Shown piece by piece: positions 4,099 to 5,007 of a DNA stretch of 5,007 nt. The stretch is taken from assembly GCA_903929655.1 (NCBI GenBank), contig CAIYVS010000320.1, positions 1-5,007 of the forward strand, given 5' to 3'. Under the pieces are notes generated by a model. The model saw only the letters and a program-made list of their open reading frames with translations. It searched no databases and was not told where the DNA came from. Position 1 is the first letter of the stretch. Every line of letters begins with the position of its first letter. A program made the position numbers and the translations under genes. The stretch comes from an uncultured Bacteroidota bacterium (GTDB lineage Bacteria > Bacteroidota > Bacteroidia > Chitinophagales > Chitinophagaceae).

Positions 4099-4374
4099 TT
4101 AGGGCTTTGTAATCTTACGTTTTTTAGGCTTGACCTGTTTGATTCCCGGCTCCATTTCCTTAGCTATTTCCTTGCGCAATTCAGGATAAAGGTCGCCGGA
4201 CAAAACACCATACAGGGCGCAGAGCTTAAAAGCAAATACTATGCTGGGCAATGTGTCTCCATTTCCCCAACGTTCCAGGGTTTTCTCATTTTTAAGCCCG
4301 ATGGCTGAGGTAACTTGTGCTGTGCTTAGTCCTTTGAACATACGGGCAGCACGTAATTTGTTTGGGTGCTTCAT
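4099..4374 (-). CDS. Divergent XRE-like helix-turn-helix protein (91 aa)
   Basis: This is the third short HTH protein of the window. HPNKLRAARMFKG (residues 3-15) matches the IPNRLRKHRR opening of the other two. LSTAQVTSAIGL (16-27) is helix 2 and EKTLERWGNGDTLPS (30-44) is the recognition region, with WGNG in place of WERG. VFAFKLCALYGV (46-57) and GDLYPELRKEIAKEM (60-74) are the last helices. A basic tail, KQVKPKKRKITKP, ends the protein and is absent from its relatives. It probably binds DNA. Its ATG follows the TAA of the 84-aa gene by 4 nt (TAGG), so the two are co-translated. The order unknown-small-protein then XRE protein resembles higBA-type toxin-antitoxin pairs, but the first protein shows no clear toxin motif. 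Confidence 0.85.
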   Translation of the reverse strand: MKHPNKLRAARMFKGLSTAQVTSAIGLKNEKTLERWGNGDTLPSIVFAFKLCALYGVLSGDLYPELRKEIAKEMEPGIKQVKPKKRKITKP

Positions 4375-4378
4375 CCTA

Positions 4379-4633
4379 TTAATTCATTACTTCCAGGCCC
4401 GTGCTTTTTCTAATAAGACATATTGTTTTTGGTCGTGGCATATCGGAGTAGAGCACATACATATCCCCGGAGACGATACGGCTTTTGCTTTCAAAGACAA
4501 ACCGTGCGCCATATATTTTTGCTATAAATGCCTCTGTGGTATCACCATACTTGATGTCCCACAGGTTCTGCACTTCCGGCACGTTCATAATTTCCTCCCA
4601 TTCTTTGATAGATATTTCCTTTGGTGTATGCAT
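4379..4633 (-). CDS. 84-aa protein of unknown function, first gene of a pair with the XRE-like gene
   Basis: I do not recognise it. It starts with an acidic helix (KEISIKEWEEIMNVPEVQNL, residues 5-24). A likely beta-rich half follows, with hydrophobic strands around ARFVFE (43-48), MYVLYS (58-63) and TICLIR (70-75). There is no signal peptide or membrane segment. The ATG at 4633 lies 6 nt after GATACT (4645-4640), itself 18 nt from TTGACG (4669-4664), so the mRNA may be leaderless. An internal ATG (residue 16) is a less likely start. It is coupled to the XRE-like gene 4 nt downstream and divergent from the plus-strand gene at 4707. A toxin of the HigB/RelE size class is possible from gene order alone, and an accessory protein is equally possible. 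Confidence 0.75.
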   Translation of the reverse strand: MHTPKEISIKEWEEIMNVPEVQNLWDIKYGDTTEAFIAKIYGARFVFESKSRIVSGDMYVLYSDMPRPKTICLIRKSTGLEVMN

Positions 4634-4639
4634 GGTTCC

Positions 4640-4669
4640 AGTATCTCAAAATGCCGGATATATCGTCAA
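4640..4669 (-). promoter_or_regulatory. Promoter of the 84-aa/XRE-like operon
   Basis: On the minus strand TTGACG (4669-4664), 18 nt and GATACT (4645-4640) form a moderate sigma70-like promoter. The ATG at 4633 is 6 nt beyond the -10, so transcription should start at or next to the start codon. Confidence 0.5.
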
Positions 4670-4680
4670 GTATTGTCAAT
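4661..4680. repeat. Tandem 10-bp repeat over divergent promoters; candidate operator
   Basis: Reading the minus strand, ATTGACAATA (4680-4671) is followed at once by CTTGACGATA (4670-4661), matching at 8 of 10 positions with a period of one helical turn. It overlaps the -35 elements of both divergent promoters, so a protein bound here could control both genes. The XRE-like protein of the adjoining operon is the obvious candidate. Confidence 0.45.
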
Positions 4681-4700
4681 TGTTTCTTCTATGGTATAGT
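4673..4700 (+). promoter_or_regulatory. Extended -10 promoter of the right-end gene
   Basis: TTGTCA (4673-4678), a 16-nt spacer and TATAGT (4695-4700), preceded by TGG, make a good sigma70-type promoter with a TGn extension. The ATG at 4707 is 6 nt past the -10, which implies a leaderless mRNA. Confidence 0.6.
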
Positions 4701-4706
4701 GGCCTC

Positions 4707-5007
4707 ATGAAGAAAATGAAGCAATACAGCCCAAAGATTTGGTTTTATTATGTGGACGACAAGAATGTAATTCGTAGAACATCAAAATCTGAGACCTGGT
4801 TTAAAGCTGGTCCGCTCAGGAAGTCAGTAAATTTTGAAACCCAGATCAGTAAAGGGATACGGGTATCAACCGTCTTTACCGGGTTGGATTTTAAGGTAAG
4901 TAAGCCCCCAATGCTGTTTGAAACAATGATCGTTGGTGGCAAACGGCATGAGGAAACACATCGGTATGCTACTATTATAGAGGCTGAGAGGGGCCATAGG
5001 GAAATTG
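4707..5007 (+). CDS. Phage-associated small conserved protein, 3' end outside the window
   Basis: The frame from the ATG at 4707 stays open for 100 codons to the window edge. The middle and end carry motifs I recall from a family of small proteins common in phages and prophages, especially of actinobacteria: VSTVFTGLD (residues 53-61), PPMLFETMIVGG (67-78) and RYATIIEAERGH (86-97). In that family these blocks typically lie close to the C-terminus, so only a few codons should be missing. Function is unknown. The N-terminal part (KIWFYYVDDKNVIRR, 10-24) is lysine- and aromatic-rich and less familiar. The minus-strand frame at 4748-4942 is a shadow. The start is fixed by an extended -10 promoter 6 nt upstream and there is no Shine-Dalgarno. 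Its presence hints at a prophage or mobile region. Confidence 0.8.
   Translation, partial: MKKMKQYSPKIWFYYVDDKNVIRRTSKSETWFKAGPLRKSVNFETQISKGIRVSTVFTGLDFKVSKPPMLFETMIVGGKRHEETHRYATIIEAERGHREI

Noticed and set aside
4241..4699. 152-aa plus-strand frame opposite the 84-aa/XRE-like pair
   Set aside because: It is rich in Cys, His and Phe, as antisense frames often are, and the minus-strand genes have HTH motifs, coupling and a promoter.

Overview
This is a gene-dense bacterial accessory region of small, mostly uncharacterised genes. Nine of the eleven genes I can support lie on the minus strand. TAA, TAG and TGA all end genes here, so the standard code applies. Almost no gene has a Shine-Dalgarno sequence. 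Several have a -10-like hexamer 4-12 nt before the ATG, which suggests leaderless or near-leaderless mRNAs. The lineage is not certain. The RuvC-like protein, its 75-aa partner and the short XRE regulators resemble, from memory, Bacteroidota proteins, and one promoter fits the Bacteroidota TTG/TAnnTTTG pattern. Other promoters look sigma70-like (TTGACA/TATAAT), and the NYN protein plus small XRE proteins would also suit Patescibacteria. The right-hand gene belongs to a phage-associated small-protein family, so a prophage or other mobile element is plausible.

Layout, left to right. Positions 75-864 (minus) hold a single-pass membrane protein of about 218 aa, followed one base later by a 43-aa Lys/Ala/Pro-rich histone-H1-like protein. 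Positions 960-1345 have no convincing gene but many inverted repeats, ending in a bidirectional terminator; this may be a structured RNA. Positions 1393-2089 (minus) hold a 75-aa gene overlapping a RuvC-like protein that appears to lack the usual catalytic acids. Upstream of that pair, 2119-2190 has a perfect DnaA-box match beside an AT-rich tract with repeated AACGTT elements. Positions 2254-2529 (minus) encode a short XRE regulator. Positions 2676-2942 (plus) encode a small unknown protein, convergent with a second XRE regulator at 2944-3204 with one base between the stops. Positions 3405-3986 (minus) encode a NYN (LabA/DUF88-like) PIN-fold nuclease. Positions 4099-4633 (minus) form a two-gene unit, an 84-aa unknown followed by a third XRE-like protein. 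A plus-strand gene starts at 4707 and runs off the window.

The most notable themes are three related mini-XRE regulators within about 2.1 kb, TTGAC repeats at helical-turn spacing over promoters, promoter-hairpin arrangements in two leaders, the hairpin-rich gene-free segment, and the probably inactive RuvC-like protein. Together these read as a small regulatory or mobile-element module. No single known system is identified.
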